Source of the DNA: Clostridium tepidum | GTDB lineage: Bacteria > Bacillota > Clostridia > Clostridiales > Clostridiaceae | NCBI RefSeq assembly: GCF_002008345.1 | Contig: NZ_MRAE01000021.1 | Location: 1-47,983 of the forward strand | Reading direction: 5' to 3' | Length of the DNA: 47,983 nucleotides | Shown: one piece after another, positions 1 to 9,420 of the stretch | How positions within the stretch are numbered: position 1 is the stretch's first letter | Layout: each line of letters begins with the position of its first letter | Position numbers and translations under genes: made by a program | Notes under the pieces: generated by a model | Database searches by the model: none | Told to the model about the DNA's origin: nothing | What the model saw: only the letters and a program-made list of their open reading frames with translations

Positions 1-173
1 AGATTATATTATAAATTTAAGTGTTTTATAAAAATAATTTTAAATATTCATTTTATTTTTATTATTTGTAGAATATAAATATTATTTAATAATAAAACTA
101 AATAATATATTCACTTTTATGGTTAATATGATAAAATGATAATATATTTTATTTAAGAAGGAGGGAATTATTT

Positions 174-1892
174 ATGCTTAAAGAGTTTATATCTTATTAT
201 AAACCACATAAAAAGTTATTTATTTTAGATATGATAGCAGCTTTTATTGTAGCTTTATGTGATTTGTTTTATCCGATGATAACTAGACAAATCATAAATG
301 ATATTATTCCCAATGGTAAGATTAGATTACTTTTCTTTTGGGCAATATCTTTATTAATTATATATATAATGAAATATTTTTTAAATCATTTTATTCAATA
401 TTGGGGACATATGGTAGGGGTCAGAATGCAAGCAGATATGAGGAAAAAGGTCTTTAATCATCTTCAAACTTTACCATTTAAATATTTTGATGAAAATAAA
501 ACAGGTGTAATAATGTCCAGAATAATAAATGATCTTATGGAAATATCAGAATTAGCACATCATGGTCCAGAGGATCTTTTTATTTCTATAATTATGTTAA
601 TAGGATCTTTTATAATATTATGTACTATAAATGTACCATTAACAATAATAAGTTTTGCATTTATACCTATTTTAGTATGGTTTTCTATGAAAAATAGACT
701 CAAAATGGAAAAAGCTTTTATGGATAGCAGAGTAAAAATAGGAGATCTTAATGCAGAATTAGAAAATAGCATTGCGGGTATAAGAGTTTCTAAGGCATTT
801 ACTAACAGAAATTATGAAAATGAAAAATTTGATAAAGGTAACAAAAAATTTGTTAGTGCTAGACAAATGGCCTATAAATCTATGGCAGATTATTTTTCAG
901 GAATGTATTTTTTTATAGATATATTAGATTTAATAGTACTTGTAGCTGGTGGTTATTTTGTATATAAAAAATTAATTAACTTTGGTGATTTGGTTGCATA
1001 TCTGTTATTTATAAAGATGTTTATGACACCTATTAGAAAGCTTATATCTTTTGTAGAGCAGTATCAATCAGGAGTAACAGGTTTTCAAAGATATAGACAA
1101 CTTTTAAAAGTGAAACCTGAAGTGGATAAAGAAGGGGTGAAAGATTTAAAAAATGTTAAAGGCTCAATAGAATTTAAAAATGTAAGTTTTAAATATGATG
1201 AAGACACTCATATATTAAATGGTTTAAGTTTTAAAATTAAAGAAGGAAAAACTTTAGCTTTAGTTGGTCCATCTGGTGGGGGAAAGACAACACTTTGCAA
1301 TTTAATACCTAGATTCTATGATATAGATAATGGAGATATATTAATTGATAATCATAGTATATATGATGTAACAATAGGTTCTTTAAGAAAGAATATAGGA
1401 ATTGTTCAGCAAGATGTATTTTTATTTACTGGAACTATAGCGGAAAATATATTGTATGGTAATCCAGAAGCTACTCATGAAGAAGTAGAAAAAGCAGCAA
1501 AATTAGCCAATATACATGAGTTTATAGAAGGTTTACCAGAAGGATATAATACATATGTAGGAGAAAGAGGAATAAAATTATCTGGAGGACAAAAACAAAG
1601 ATTATCTATTGCAAGAGTATTTCTAAAAAATCCACCTATACTTATATTAGATGAAGCTACATCTGCATTAGATAATGCTACAGAATACTTAATACAAAAA
1701 TCTTTAGAAAAGTTATCTAATGGAAGAACAACTATAGTGGTAGCACATAGATTATCTACTATAAAGAATGCAGATGAAATTATAGTTTTAACAGATAAGG
1801 GAATCGAAGAAAGGGGAACTCATGAGGAGTTATTATCTTTAGGCGGAATTTATAGTGAACTTAATAAAAATATTGAAAAGACTGAAGAATAG
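174..1892 (+). CDS. ABC exporter half-transporter (membrane + ATPase fused)
   Basis: A 572-residue fused exporter subunit: about six membrane helices in residues 1-300, then a nucleotide-binding domain. Visible motifs are Walker A GPSGGGKTT (about 365-373), signature LSGGQKQR (about 468), Walker B LILDEATSAL (about 489) and the H-loop VVAHRLST (about 523). Proteins of this type (MsbA/BmrA/LmrA family) dimerise and pump lipids, drugs or peptides out of the cell at the expense of ATP. No second half-transporter, peptide precursor or regulator lies next to it, so a homodimer is likely and the substrate cannot be named. The ATG follows a strong AAGGAGGG site. Length is normal for the family. It ends in a terminator hairpin. 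Confidence 0.93.
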   Translation: MLKEFISYYKPHKKLFILDMIAAFIVALCDLFYPMITRQIINDIIPNGKIRLLFFWAISLLIIYIMKYFLNHFIQYWGHMVGVRMQADMRKKVFNHLQTLPFKYFDENKTGVIMSRIINDLMEISELAHHGPEDLFISIIMLIGSFIILCTINVPLTIISFAFIPILVWFSMKNRLKMEKAFMDSRVKIGDLNAELENSIAGIRVSKAFTNRNYENEKFDKGNKKFVSARQMAYKSMADYFSGMYFFIDILDLIVLVAGGYFVYKKLINFGDLVAYLLFIKMFMTPIRKLISFVEQYQSGVTGFQRYRQLLKVKPEVDKEGVKDLKNVKGSIEFKNVSFKYDEDTHILNGLSFKIKEGKTLALVGPSGGGKTTLCNLIPRFYDIDNGDILIDNHSIYDVTIGSLRKNIGIVQQDVFLFTGTIAENILYGNPEATHEEVEKAAKLANIHEFIEGLPEGYNTYVGERGIKLSGGQKQRLSIARVFLKNPPILILDEATSALDNATEYLIQKSLEKLSNGRTTIVVAHRLSTIKNADEIIVLTDKGIEERGTHEELLSLGGIYSELNKNIEKTEE

Positions 1893-1962
1893 TTTTGAGA
1901 TTTTATTATAAAAAATAAATTTTATATAAAAAGTTAGATAGATTACTGTATAAAAATGAAAG

Positions 1963-2020
1963 AACTCCAATTTTATTATTTAAAATAAATTATAAATAAT
2001 AAAATTGGAGTTTTATTTTT
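1963..2020. terminator. Strong hairpin terminator after the ABC exporter
   Basis: An 18-bp perfect stem (arms 1963-1980 and 1995-2012, core AACTCCAATTTTATTATT) followed by a T-rich run on the plus strand. The matching A run before the left arm means it could also work on the minus strand. The rest of the 1893-2205 gap holds only AT-rich sequence. Confidence 0.9.
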
Positions 2021-2205
2021 AGAGTTATTTAAATAAGTTTGATTGATTAATATACAAATTATACCATATAATTATCCATAATATATATACAATTAACATC
2101 TTAAATGGTAAAATATATATAAAAGTATAAATATATACATAAATGAAAAAATATATGAATGATATTGTTGCATAATATAAAATATTTAATAATAAGGGGG
2201 TTAAG

Positions 2206-3015
2206 ATGGTAGACAATGTAGAATTTAAAAATAAAAATAGTGAAGAATTTATTAAAATCTTGAATATTATAGTTAATTTACTTTTATATCAAGCAACATT
2301 TTATATGATTTTTGCTATTCTAGCGAATATTTTAGTATATATAGGAATAAATAAGGAATTTGCAAAGCCCTATAGCAAATTAGTAGGAGAAGTTTTATCT
2401 TATATTTTTTTTATTAAAAATTATAAAAAAAATAATAAATATAAATTGAAACTTAAAAATACTTTACGATTTAAAGGATATATTTTTATAGCCATGTTAT
2501 TTATAGGATATATTTTGGTTTATGATAATACAATTAAAATAATTGTATTAAAAATTGTAAAAAATAGTATATTTTATGATATTATGGCTAGAGAAATGAA
2601 AAATCCTATAGTAGGATTTATTACAACAGTAATTATTGCACCTATTTTTGAAGAAATAATTTATAGAGGAATAATATTAGATGAATTATTAGATAACTAC
2701 AACTATAAAAAAGCTATAATTATTTCTGCATTAGTATTTGCTATAGTTCACTTTAATTTTATTCAATTACCAGATGCTTTTATTGCAGGTATTATACTTG
2801 CAGCTGTTTATTGCGAAACTAAATCTTTAATACCTTGTATTGCAATTCATTTTTTTAATAATTTATTTTGTAATATAGCTAAATTTTGTCCTAGTATATG
2901 TAAATGTAAATTTAATATTATAAAATTAAGTATTGGTTTAGTAATTTTAATAACTTTAGCCTATATTTTTAACAATCATATCAATAAAAATGATTTTATA
3001 TCACATAATAGTTAG
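2206..3015 (+). CDS. CPBP family intramembrane metalloprotease (Abi/CAAX-type)
   Basis: A 269-residue membrane protein with about six to seven hydrophobic segments. The CPBP (Abi) signature is present: the glutamate pair in EEIIYRG (about residue 148), a histidine in VHFNF (about 180) and a second in IHFFNN (about 214), the presumed metal and catalytic residues. Family members cleave prenylated peptides, mature bacteriocins or give immunity to them, or act in regulated proteolysis; nothing nearby suggests which. The ATG follows an AAGGGGG site. It is alone between two gaps. The family call is firm and the role is open. Confidence 0.87.
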   Translation: MVDNVEFKNKNSEEFIKILNIIVNLLLYQATFYMIFAILANILVYIGINKEFAKPYSKLVGEVLSYIFFIKNYKKNNKYKLKLKNTLRFKGYIFIAMLFIGYILVYDNTIKIIVLKIVKNSIFYDIMAREMKNPIVGFITTVIIAPIFEEIIYRGIILDELLDNYNYKKAIIISALVFAIVHFNFIQLPDAFIAGIILAAVYCETKSLIPCIAIHFFNNLFCNIAKFCPSICKCKFNIIKLSIGLVILITLAYIFNNHINKNDFISHNS

Positions 3016-3138
3016 TAATTTAAATAAAGCTTTTATATTTTAATAATTAATTAGAATATTTTGTAAACATAAATTATTAATTATAAGCTAATTATGTTAT
3101 TATATATAATAGTAATGAGATAGGAGTGTGATATAAAC

Positions 3139-3489
3139 ATGAAAATAGCAATACCAACAAATGGAGAAATAATTAATCAACATTTTGGCAAAAGTAAAAG
3201 TTTTTCTATAGCAACAATAGAAGATAATAAAGTTGTGGATATCAAAAACGTATCAACAGAAAATTTACAACATAATCATAGTGGTCTGTCCAATTTATTA
3301 GTGAAAGAAAACGTTAAATTAGTTATAACAGGAGGCATTGGTCAAGGCGCTTATGATGCTTTGATTAATGGTGGATTAAAAGTTATAAGAGGAGCTAAAG
3401 GAACAATTCAAGATATATTGAACCAATATTTAAAGGGAGAACTTGAAGACAAGAAAGTAATTTGTAATCATTATGGTAAACATAACTAA
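3139..3489 (+). CDS. NifX/NifB-type iron-molybdenum cofactor-binding domain protein
   Basis: A 116-residue single-domain protein of the dinitrogenase iron-molybdenum cofactor biosynthesis family (NifX/NafY/VnfX, MTH1175-like fold). Typical features are the start MKIAIPT, the NQHFGKS segment, and the closing region VITGGIGQGAYDAL followed by VIRGAKGTIQDIL. In nitrogen fixers such domains carry Fe-S or FeMo cluster precursors. Stand-alone copies are common in clostridia lacking nitrogenase and probably carry or sense metal clusters. No nif gene lies nearby, so a general Fe-S or metal-handling role is more likely than nitrogen fixation. A CooS enzyme is encoded elsewhere in the window, but no direct link can be shown. 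It is monocistronic and ends in a strong terminator. Confidence 0.85.
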   Translation: MKIAIPTNGEIINQHFGKSKSFSIATIEDNKVVDIKNVSTENLQHNHSGLSNLLVKENVKLVITGGIGQGAYDALINGGLKVIRGAKGTIQDILNQYLKGELEDKKVICNHYGKHN

Positions 3490-3522
3490 ACTCTATTTAA
3501 ATTATATAAAATAGAAAAAAAT

Positions 3523-3580
3523 AAAAAGTATTTTTAAAGAAGCTAAATATTTGCTCTTTAAAAATACTTTTTTATTTTTA
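3523..3580. terminator. Long bidirectional terminator hairpin
   Basis: Arms 3523-3543 and 3553-3573 pair over about 20 bp (AAAAAGTATTTTTAAAGA with its complement) and are followed by TTTATTTTTATA on the plus strand. An A-rich flank on the other side makes it potentially bidirectional. Confidence 0.88.
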
Positions 3581-3753
3581 TATAATTAAAAATATAATAA
3601 ATTTTAAAAAAAATGTATTATATTTTTACAAAATATCTGATATATTGAGTATAATAGAAAAATTTTATCATATAATTTATAATAAAATTTATTTTTAAAG
3701 CAAATGTTATTTAATTTAAATTACAAAAATTAATTTATAAAAGGAGAGTATTA

Positions 3754-4647
3754 ATGAAAGATTATATTATAATGACAGATTCTTGTTGTGATTTACCAAG
3801 AGAATATATAAAAAAAAATTATATTCCTTATGTTTCATTAACTTATAATATATGTGGAAAAGAATATATAGATAATTTGGGTGAAAGTCTTCCATATAAA
3901 GAATTTTATGAAGCTATGACAAAGGGAGAAGTACCAAAAACATCCCAACCAAGTCCTGAAGTTTATTATAACATTTTTAAAGAATTTATAAATAAATATA
4001 AAGATATAGTATATGTATGTGTTTCTTCAGGATTAAGTGGAACATATAACAGTGCTAATATAGCTAAAAATATGATTTTAGACGAATTTAATGATGCAAG
4101 GATAGAAATAGTAGATGTATTAACAGCATCATTAGGACAAGGGCTTATGGTAATGAAATCTATAGAAATGAAAAAAAAGGGATTAACTATTGATGAAATT
4201 ACTAATTATTTAAAAGAAAATAGATTAAATTTAAATAGTTATATGCTTGTAAACGATCTTATTCACCTTAAAAGAGGAGGTAGAGTTTCAACAACTGCAG
4301 CTATTATAGGTACAGTTCTTAACATTAAACCAATATTAACTTTAAATGATGAAGGAAAAGTTATAACTGTACGTAAGGCTAAAGGTAGAAAAGTTGCTAT
4401 AAAAAAATTGACAGAAATAGTTACAGAAAGAATAAAAAATCCAGAACAAGAAATAGTAGCTATTTCTCATGGAGATGCAGAATTAGACGCAGAAAAATTA
4501 AAAAAGCATATACTAAGTGAAATAAATGTTAAAGATATAATAATAAATTATGTAGGTCCAGTAGTAGGAACATATGGAGGTCCAGGATCCCTTAATATAT
4601 TTTTTATGAGTGATCACAGACAAAACCATATAATAGATATAAATTAA
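3754..4647 (+). CDS. DegV family fatty-acid-binding protein
   Basis: A 297-residue DegV protein. Visible family hallmarks are the N-terminal MTDSCCDLP, the TSQPSPEVY segment, VSSGLSGTYNSA (Ser-Gly lipid-binding loop), LVNDLIHLKRGGRVS, and the C-terminal GPVVGTYGGPGSL. In Gram-positive bacteria such proteins (FakB type) hold a fatty acid so that the kinase FakA can phosphorylate it for phospholipid synthesis. Firmicutes often carry several copies; neither fakA nor acyltransferase genes are adjacent here. The ATG follows AAGGAGAG. Length is normal. The gene is followed by a terminator inside an unusual structured segment. Confidence 0.92.
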   Translation: MKDYIIMTDSCCDLPREYIKKNYIPYVSLTYNICGKEYIDNLGESLPYKEFYEAMTKGEVPKTSQPSPEVYYNIFKEFINKYKDIVYVCVSSGLSGTYNSANIAKNMILDEFNDARIEIVDVLTASLGQGLMVMKSIEMKKKGLTIDEITNYLKENRLNLNSYMLVNDLIHLKRGGRVSTTAAIIGTVLNIKPILTLNDEGKVITVRKAKGRKVAIKKLTEIVTERIKNPEQEIVAISHGDAELDAEKLKKHILSEINVKDIIINYVGPVVGTYGGPGSLNIFFMSDHRQNHIIDIN

Positions 4648-4731
4648 TAATATAAGAAAATTATCACTTAAAAGTTAGTTTGTTTTCAGTATATTAAAAA
4701 GGAATATGTGTCTAGAAGTACAACTTAATTC

Positions 4732-4848
4732 GCTAAGATATTCTAAATTTGTTTTGGTAAAATATATTAAAAATGATAACTGACTATTGGTTAAAACAAT
4801 CAGTTTTTTTCTAAAATATTTTAGAAAAACAAATAAAAATATCTTAGC
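4732..4848. repeat. Branched inverted-repeat element downstream of degV
   Basis: Outer arms 4732-4751 and 4830-4848 pair (GCTAAGATATT perfectly, then ATTTG after a small bulge). They enclose two further hairpins: 4779-4804 (ACTGA..CAGT) and a perfect 24-bp palindrome at 4806-4829 centred on CTAAAATATTTTAG. The whole could fold as a three-way junction in RNA. The function is unknown. Confidence 0.5.
4779..4810 (+). terminator. Terminator hairpin, probably ends the degV transcript
   Basis: Stem ACTGA..ATTG / CAAT..CAGT with a 7-nt loop, followed immediately by TTTTTT at 4805-4810. It lies about 130 nt after the degV stop. The rest of the gap up to 4959 holds no convincing gene. Confidence 0.75.
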
Positions 4849-4959
4849 TTTTTTAATGCCATTTACGTTGAATATTGTAATTTTTATATGTTTAAGCTAG
4901 CATAAATGTTTTAATTCTCACCCTTTAACGGATGTTAAGTTACAAGTTGGTTATATTTT

Positions 4960-5424
4960 CTATTTTTGACCTTTACCATCAATGTGTTTTATTTCAATTT
5001 TTATGACTTTAGTTTTATTATGGGCTTTTTCTATGTAATCCTTACCTTCTTTTATATAATCTTTTGAATATTTATTTATAAAAGCTAACAATGCTTCTTT
5101 CTTTTCATTTTCAAATACTTCATAAGCTTTACCAAATATTATAACGCTTTCATAATTTGTATCAAATTTTGAAGGAAGTAACTCTATATTATTTACAATA
5201 GAAAATGAAACTTTATTGTTTGCACTTATTGCTTGAATTTTCTGACCTTCTTTTGCACAATGAAAATAAATAGCTTCATTATTATAAACAAAATTTACGG
5301 GTACACCATAAGCATAACCATTATCTAGACAGATTGAAAGAGTTCCATAATTAGTTTTTTCTAATAAAGAAATAATATCTTTTTTATTTAATTTTTTTTC
5401 TTTTCTTCTCATTTCTTTAAACAT
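4960..5424 (-). CDS. NimA-like pyridoxamine 5'-phosphate oxidase family flavoprotein
   Basis: A 154-residue split-barrel FMN-binding protein of the pyridoxamine-phosphate-oxidase-like superfamily. It resembles the NimA (5-nitroimidazole resistance) branch: the start region MRRKEKKL, then YGTLSICLDNGYAYGVPVNFVY, IYFHCAKEGQKIQAI and VSFSIV are typical. NimA proteins reduce nitroimidazole drugs to harmless amines. Many clostridial relatives have no proven activity and may be housekeeping flavin or haem-binding proteins, so resistance should not be assumed. The ATG follows AGGGAGGG. It is a monocistronic minus-strand gene. Confidence 0.85.
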   Translation of the reverse strand: MFKEMRRKEKKLNKKDIISLLEKTNYGTLSICLDNGYAYGVPVNFVYNNEAIYFHCAKEGQKIQAISANNKVSFSIVNNIELLPSKFDTNYESVIIFGKAYEVFENEKKEALLAFINKYSKDYIKEGKDYIEKAHNKTKVIKIEIKHIDGKGQK

Positions 5425-5947
5425 ATAAATTCCCTCCCTATTTAGAATAATATCTAATATTTTAACATTAAATTTTTATATATGAAAGTAATATTAAAGA
5501 TTATGTCTTAGAATTAAAATTCATAATAATATATTTAATGATAATAAATAAAAAAATAAATAATTTTCTATTTAAGCTAAAAATAAATTATTTTATAATT
5601 ATAAGATGTTAAAAATATTATTTTGTCTTTTATATAAGTTAATTTATAGTTTATTATAAATATATGATTCTAAAGTCTTAAAGATTGAGGAATATAATTA
5701 AATATAAGCAAAAGTTGGATTACTTTTTTACAATTTGCATTTTCTTTTGTAATCTATAGATTAATAATGAAATTTTTTAATTTTAACTATAATTTATTTA
5801 GTGATAAGTTTAATATAATTAAGTTATTTATATATTTAGGACTTTGGCTAATAATATATTTAATGATATGCTGTATTTTTTAAGGTGACTACAACAAAAA
5901 AAGATATCTAGACTTTTATTTAAAATTTTTATAAGAAGGAGATAAGT
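5425..5947. other. Intergenic gap, no gene seen
   Basis: About 520 bp of very AT-rich sequence between two divergently transcribed genes. The only structure I see is a weak inverted repeat with GATTAC at about 5717 and GTAATC at about 5750. No convincing reading frame with a ribosome site was found. The promoters of both flanking genes should lie here. Confidence 0.5.
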
Positions 5948-6376
5948 ATGAAAAAAGATATGGAAAACTGTAATTTTTGTAAAATAATAAATAAGGAGAA
6001 AAAGGCTAATATAGTATACGAAAATGATTTAGTTTGTTGTTTTTTATCAGAAGAACCTATAAACGAGGGTCATATGTTAATAGTACCTAAAAAACACTGT
6101 TTAGATTTAGACCAAATAGATGATGAAATAGCTATAGAAATAATGAAAATATCTAAAATTATGGTAAGAGTATTAAAAGATACATATAAATTAGATGGAT
6201 ATAGTATAATGCAAAATGGTGGAACATTTAACAATGCTGGTCATTATCATATGCATCTGTTTCCAAGATATAAAGGCGATGGTTTTAGTTGGAGTTATGG
6301 AGAAGAGAATAGCAATACCCTTGAGATTGTGAGTAATAAAATACAACAACAATTAAAAGAATATATTGTAAAATAA
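5948..6376 (+). CDS. HIT family nucleotide hydrolase/transferase
   Basis: A 142-residue histidine-triad protein. The catalytic motif HYHMHLFPRY (about residues 97-106) is intact, and the N-terminal CNFCKII carries the CxxC that binds zinc in many bacterial HIT proteins. The INEGHMLIVPKKH segment is also typical. HIT enzymes hydrolyse nucleotide phosphoramidates or dinucleoside polyphosphates in the cytoplasm; the physiological substrate is usually unknown. The ATG follows AGAAGGAG. It is monocistronic and ends in a terminator shared with the convergent gene. Confidence 0.92.
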   Translation: MKKDMENCNFCKIINKEKKANIVYENDLVCCFLSEEPINEGHMLIVPKKHCLDLDQIDDEIAIEIMKISKIMVRVLKDTYKLDGYSIMQNGGTFNNAGHYHMHLFPRYKGDGFSWSYGEENSNTLEIVSNKIQQQLKEYIVK

Positions 6377-6465
6377 TATATGTCTATTATTAATTTAATG
6401 TATTATATATTAAATTAATTACAAAATAATTATAAAAAAATTGTTATATTTAATGGTATATATTA

Positions 6466-6516
6466 AAAAGCCTTATTTAGTTATAATATTACAACTAAAT
6501 AAGGCTTTTATTTTAT
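6466..6516. terminator. Bidirectional terminator between convergent genes
   Basis: A 17-bp stem (arms 6466-6482 and 6493-6509, core AAAAGCCTTATTTAGTT) with a 10-nt loop and TATTTTAT after it. It separates the plus-strand HIT gene from the minus-strand holin-like gene, and A and T runs on the two sides suit both directions. Confidence 0.9.
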
Positions 6517-6520
6517 GTTT

Positions 6521-6883
6521 TTACATAAATCTTCCTGGAATTATAGCATCTATAATTCCAATAATTAATGCTGCAATTATAGCACCTACTATAGAAACTC
6601 TCATAGTTGGTACTAAGAATTGAGTTAAATATATTATTATAGCTGATATGACAAAGCCTTTTAGGCCTTTACCAAAAGGAGAGGCGTCTACTCCCATAAA
6701 TTTTTCTACTGCATGGTCAATAGCGCTTATAATTACAGCAGCTAATAAAACTGCCCAGAATCCTGTTATAGAAAATCCAGGTGTTAAAAATGCAGTTATA
6801 CTTAAAACAATCATAGATACTATTAGTCTTATAATGTATCCCCAGATACCATGAGTATTATTTTCTCTATTATTTTCATCCAT
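6521..6883 (-). CDS. Phage holin family 4 / YvlD-like small membrane protein
   Basis: A 120-residue protein with four hydrophobic segments and little else: IWGYIIRLIVSMIVLSITAF, GFWAVLLAAVIISAID, GFVISAIIIYLTQFLV and IVGAIIAALIIGIIDAIIPG. This pattern, with GFSI after helix 1 and ending near IIPGRF, matches the mycobacterial-type holin (superfamily IV) / YvlD group. Most chromosomal members are not phage holins but small envelope proteins, some induced by cell-wall stress. No lysis gene or phage gene is nearby. The ATG follows TTGGAGG. Confidence 0.8.
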   Translation of the reverse strand: MDENNRENNTHGIWGYIIRLIVSMIVLSITAFLTPGFSITGFWAVLLAAVIISAIDHAVEKFMGVDASPFGKGLKGFVISAIIIYLTQFLVPTMRVSIVGAIIAALIIGIIDAIIPGRFM

Positions 6884-7073
6884 TTTTTATACCTCCAATT
6901 TAAAGATATTAATATTTTTATTTTGTACATTATTCTTAAAAATATTATAAAAATTTAATATTTTTAAAAATAAATATTTTAATACAAAATTAAAATGTTA
7001 ATAAATAACAATTAAGTGGATATAATATAAATAATAGTTTATAGAATTAAAAAAGTTAGTGAAAGGTATAAAT

Positions 7074-7820
7074 ATGAATATAATAGTTTTTATTTTTGGA
7101 ATAATTATAGGAGGTTTTCTAAATTTATGCATTTATAAAATACCTAAAGGTGAATCTATAATTTATCCAAGTTTTTATTGTGAAAAATGTGGTGTAAGTA
7201 TACAAGCAAGCAATTTAATTTCAGTAATAGGATATATATTTTTAAAAGGTAAATGTAAATGTTGTAAAAATAAAATATTTTTAAGAAATCTTTTGATAGA
7301 GTTATTAGTAGGTGTACTATTTATATATATATATAATATATTTGGGTTGAGTTTTAATTTTATAAAATATATTATATTTATTTCTTTTATAATTGTTATA
7401 GGATTTATTGATTTAGATACCACAAATGTTTATAGCAAAACCACTATTAGTGCTATGACTGTTGCAGTAATTTGTATATTAATTGAAAAATTTTATTTTG
7501 GTTATAATGTTAAAACGTATATTTATGCAGTATTATTATGTAGTATTATTATAGGAATTATAATTTTTACAACTAAAGGAATGGGAAATGGCGACTTAGA
7601 TATTTATTTAGTAGTTTCTTTATTTTTAGGATTTAAAATTACTGCTATGACTATATTTTTGTCTTTTATTTTTGGTTCAATAATTGGAATTATACTTATA
7701 ATTTTAAAAATAAAAAATAGAAAGGATTATATATCTTTTGGACCTTTTATAGCTGCAGCTTCTATAATTTGTATATTAATTGGAGATAAAATATTTTTAC
7801 TATACATATCCTTTATATGA
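7074..7820 (+). CDS. Type IV prepilin peptidase (A24 family)
   Basis: A 248-residue membrane protein related to PilD. The N-terminal domain has GGFLNLCIYKIPKGESI and two zinc-binding CxxC pairs (CEKC and CKCC). The catalytic aspartates of the A24 family appear in GFIDLDT and in the second motif GMGNGDL. It would cleave the leader from prepilins or pseudopilins and may methylate the new N terminus at the cytoplasmic membrane. I start it at 7074: AAAGG lies seven bases before that ATG, whereas an in-frame GTG 15 bases upstream has no proper site. No pilin or assembly genes are adjacent, so its substrates are encoded elsewhere. Confidence 0.88.
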   Translation: MNIIVFIFGIIIGGFLNLCIYKIPKGESIIYPSFYCEKCGVSIQASNLISVIGYIFLKGKCKCCKNKIFLRNLLIELLVGVLFIYIYNIFGLSFNFIKYIIFISFIIVIGFIDLDTTNVYSKTTISAMTVAVICILIEKFYFGYNVKTYIYAVLLCSIIIGIIIFTTKGMGNGDLDIYLVVSLFLGFKITAMTIFLSFIFGSIIGIILIILKIKNRKDYISFGPFIAAASIICILIGDKIFLLYISFI

Positions 7821-8156
7821 TGATTATTTGTTCTAATACTCAAATTTTTTAGTGTAAAGAAAGTGTAATTGCTTTCTTAGAAATCTGTTTATTATGAATT
7901 ATTTTTTTATATATTATATTATGTATTCTTTATAACAAACATATATTTAGTAAAATAAGTTAATATTTATTATATTATAGTTATAAAATGTATTGTGATT
8001 AATAAAACTTAATATAATTCGTATTAAATTTATTTAATTAATAGTATTTTAAATAAAAGAAAAGCTAAGCTATGATATAATTAAATTTATATTTTAATAA
8101 TATATTCAATGGTAAATACTTAAATAAAACTAAGGAATATTGTAGGAGATGATGAT
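7821..8156. other. Intergenic gap with one short hairpin
   Basis: A small stem AAGAAAG / CTTTCTT (7857-7863 and 7872-7878) follows the prepilin peptidase but lacks a T run, so it is a poor terminator. The remaining AT-rich sequence shows no gene; the promoter of the next gene must be within it. Confidence 0.45.
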
Positions 8157-9284
8157 GTGAACTTTATAGGGATATTAAAGGGAAATATTAAAAAATTAAC
8201 TAAATCAGACATTAAAGTAATAGTTTTAACCATTATAGTTATAGTTGCTATGTTAATGCCTAGTTCTTATATAAGGAAAGAGGCTATACATGGAAAAATT
8301 ATAGAAATAGAGAACAATGTAGAAGAAAAAAGACAACTATCAAGAAGTAAGGTAAAGGTAAGAATTTTAAATGGTGAATATAAAGGCAAAGTAATAGATA
8401 TGGACAACTTAGTTAGTGATAAAACTTATCATGAGACCTATGCAAAAAAAGGAAATGAAGTATTAGTAAATATAGAGGAAGATAACAAGGGAAATATAAA
8501 AAAAGCATATATATATGAAATTGTAAGATACAAGTATTTAAAAGGAATAATTATATTGTTTTTAGTTTTATTAAGTTTTTTAGGTGGAATGCAAGGAGTG
8601 CGTTCAGTTTTAGCATTACTTATAACTACATATGCAGTAATTAAAATACTTATACCATTAATAATGGCAGGATTTAATCCAATATTAGTTTCTATAATTA
8701 TATGTATAGGTGTTAGTATTTTAAATCTACTTATAATAAGTGGAAAAAATAAAAAAAGTTATTCTGCTATTATAGGGACTTTAGGCGGAGTTATGGTAGC
8801 AGGAGTTATAGCGCTTATAAGCAGTAATGTACTTCAAGTAATTGGTCTTACAGATGAAGAAGCTCAAATGCTTATATATATAACTGGAAATCAAAAATTT
8901 AATTTTAGTGGATTATTATTTTCAGGGATACTTATGGGAGCTTTAGGTGCAGTAATGGATATAAGTATGTCTATAGCATCATCTATGAAAGAAGTAAAAA
9001 TAAATAATCCAGATATAACTAAAAGACAACTTGTAAAAGCGGGATTTAATGTAGGAAGGGATATAATGGGGACTATGGCAAATACGCTTATTTTAGCTTA
9101 TGCAGGAGGAGCTATGTATACGTTGCTACTTATATCTTCCTATAAGTTACCCTTTGAAAGAATGTTAAATCAAGATGTAATGGCAGCAGAAATTATACAA
9201 GCTTTATGTGGAAGTATAGGGTTAATATTTACTATACCTATAACTACTTTTGCTGTAAGTTTGATAGGAGTAGATAAAGAGTAA
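8157..9284 (+). CDS. YibE/F family multi-pass membrane protein
   Basis: A 375-residue protein: one N-terminal helix (IKVIVLTIIVIVAMLMP), an exposed domain of about 90 residues, then about seven helices containing GGMQGVRSVLALLITTY, SGLLFSGILMGALGAVMDI and AGFNVGRDIMGTMANTLILA. This arrangement and these motifs define the YibE/F family, whose function is not established. I accept the GTG start: GGAG lies eight bases upstream and no in-frame ATG is better placed. In some clostridia YibE and YibF are separate neighbouring genes; only one is present here. It is monocistronic and followed by a terminator. Confidence 0.88.
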   Translation: MNFIGILKGNIKKLTKSDIKVIVLTIIVIVAMLMPSSYIRKEAIHGKIIEIENNVEEKRQLSRSKVKVRILNGEYKGKVIDMDNLVSDKTYHETYAKKGNEVLVNIEEDNKGNIKKAYIYEIVRYKYLKGIIILFLVLLSFLGGMQGVRSVLALLITTYAVIKILIPLIMAGFNPILVSIIICIGVSILNLLIISGKNKKSYSAIIGTLGGVMVAGVIALISSNVLQVIGLTDEEAQMLIYITGNQKFNFSGLLFSGILMGALGAVMDISMSIASSMKEVKINNPDITKRQLVKAGFNVGRDIMGTMANTLILAYAGGAMYTLLLISSYKLPFERMLNQDVMAAEIIQALCGSIGLIFTIPITTFAVSLIGVDKE

Positions 9285-9379
9285 ATAATAGTTGCAAGGT
9301 TTTTTAAAAATCTATTTAAAGGAAAAACTATTGAAATTAATAAAAGACTAAAAATAAAGAATATATAAAGATGACCTCA

Positions 9380-9420
9380 GGCTATTGATAAACATATTTT
9401 GTCAACAGCCTTTTCTTTAT
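9380..9420 (+). terminator. Terminator after the YibE/F gene
   Basis: Stem GGCTATTGA / TCAACAGCC (9380-9388 and 9402-9410, one mismatch) followed by TTTTCTTTATTT. Confidence 0.85.

Noticed and set aside
6521-6883. Prophage lysis region suggested by the holin-like gene
   Set aside because: No endolysin, tail or integrase gene is nearby and chromosomal YvlD-like proteins are common; not phage evidence.
7074-7820. Type IV pilus cluster around the prepilin peptidase
   Set aside because: Neighbouring genes encode unrelated proteins; no pilin, PilB/C or minor pilin gene is visible.
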